This document shows positions 63,250 through 64,000 of a stretch of 64,000 nucleotides of DNA, one piece after another (the stretch's first letter is position 1; each line of letters opens with the position of its first letter). The stretch spans positions 42,082,134 to 42,146,133 of the forward strand of contig NC_030831.1 in NCBI RefSeq assembly GCF_001704415.2. The letters run 5' to 3'. The notes beneath the pieces were generated by a model that was not told the DNA's origin, searched no databases, and saw only the letters and a program-made list of their open reading frames with translations. This DNA is from Capra hircus. Its lineage: Eukaryota > Chordata > Mammalia > Artiodactyla > Bovidae. The position numbers and the translations under genes were made by a program.

Positions 63250-63630
63250 TCTAGTCCCCTGGCTCCCAGGGCACTGTGTGCAGAAGCCTGGAGCTGGACA
63301 ACTCAGAACAGGGTTCCTGGTGCAAAATGGTGGCGACGACGCCTCAGCTCAGGAACCTGTGCAGAAGCTCCGCCCCCAACTCTGAGTTGCCATGGCGGGC
63401 CGTGTGCAAAGATGCTGCACCCGGCACTGCCATCTGGAGCGAGGGCAGCAGCTGTGCCTGGATGCCTGAGAGAACCCCGCCCCCTCCCCCCAAAGCAGCC
63501 CAGCCCTGCTGTAGGCAGAGCGGGTGTTCTGGAGCATGACCTCCCATCTCTCCACGTTTTGATTGAAGAGTTAAGCTTTTCTTTGCTTCTGAACTGAATC
63601 TGGCTTCAGTTCTACTGGCTCCAAGGATAA
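63250..63630 (+). mobile_element. Candidate LTR or CpG-rich promoter-like segment
   Basis: Ten CpGs lie between 63,334 and 63,521. There is a YY1-like aaaatggtggc (63,324-63,334), a GC-box-like ccgcccc near 63,370, and a right end (aagcttttctttgcttctga, actgaatctggcttcagttc) that reads like a retroviral U5. No TSD, TATA box or internal retroviral gene was found. A host CpG-rich promoter is the alternative. Confidence 0.35.
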
Positions 63631-64000
63631 TGGGCAGGACCCTCACAGGGGACAGGAAGGCAAGTGAGCTGCTGAGTCAATGCTAGAGAGCTGTGAGTAG
63701 AGCACGTGCAAGCCCAGGCAGAGACCTCCCTGGAAGGTGGCAGCTGAGCACATTTTTGGAGATTGATGGGTTCTACCAGCAGGCAGAGAAGAGGCTGGTT
63801 TTGGCGCAGCATTATCACAAGATGTACTTAAGGGTTTAACTGCAGCTTGTAGGTGCCACCGAGGACTTCACAGCAGCAGAAAAGCATAAATTCAAATTAG
63901 CCCAACGACCTTTTGGTTTACAAAGATTTCACGGGAAACTTTTGCCTATTCCATCTTTTAAAAATTTGATAAGCCCTCAGTTACATACCTTTGGATTTTT
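63631..64000. other. Unique sequence to window edge
   Basis: No repeat or exon was recognised. Confidence 0.45.

Overview
The window is mammalian nuclear DNA from a ruminant, almost certainly a bovid (cattle, buffalo, sheep or goat cannot be separated by eye). The diagnosis rests on dense BovB (RTE-type) LINEs ending in ACTGAACTGA tails, Bov-tA and Bov-A2 SINEs, ART2A/CHR-type tRNA-Glu-derived SINEs and bovid L1 3' ends. I found no convincing host protein-coding exon, structural RNA gene, CRISPR array or operon. It reads as intergenic or deep intronic sequence. Nearly all recognisable open reading frames are relics of BovB, or artefacts of SINEs read in frame.

Layout. 1-19 kb: SINEs, short BovB tails and L1 tails scattered in unique sequence, an older complete interspersed repeat at 6.45-7.0 kb, a CpG-rich unique block at 17.0-17.35 kb and an MLT1-type LTR at 17.7-18.2 kb. 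19-30 kb: more SINEs, an old L1 cut by younger insertions (23.7-25.4 kb), and the largest repeat-poor block (20.7-22.1 kb). 30.2-33.6 kb: the longest BovB, whose 5' end is inverted; it splits an older repeat. 34-44 kb: AT-rich unique DNA with a 99-bp local duplication, a probable solo class I LTR (to 39,095) and L1 pieces. 44.2-46.3 kb: a BovB inserted into an L1 tail. 46-53 kb: SINEs, an LTR opened by two insertions, two adjacent BovB tails, and MER5-like and L1M fragments. 53.0-57.65 kb: a BovB cluster with a twin-primed element followed by a second copy in opposite orientation. 57.7-64 kb: further SINEs, old L1 and a GC-rich LTR-like segment at the right edge.

How the parts relate. The history can be read from nesting and target-site duplications (TSDs): old L1, MLT1 and MIR are split by BovB and bovid L1, and SINEs sit in or beside all of them. 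BovB supplies the reverse transcriptase generally held to mobilise Bov-tA and Bov-A2, which share its 3' end. All BovB copies here are broken. The most informative structures are two separate 5'-inverted BovB insertions, one with an exact 11-bp TSD, and three BovB copies that break at nearly the same internal A-rich point. I see no evidence of an undescribed multi-gene system. Coordinates of repeat edges are by-eye estimates, usually good to about 5-20 bp and exact only where a TSD is given. Family names come from recognised consensus features, not from a database search.
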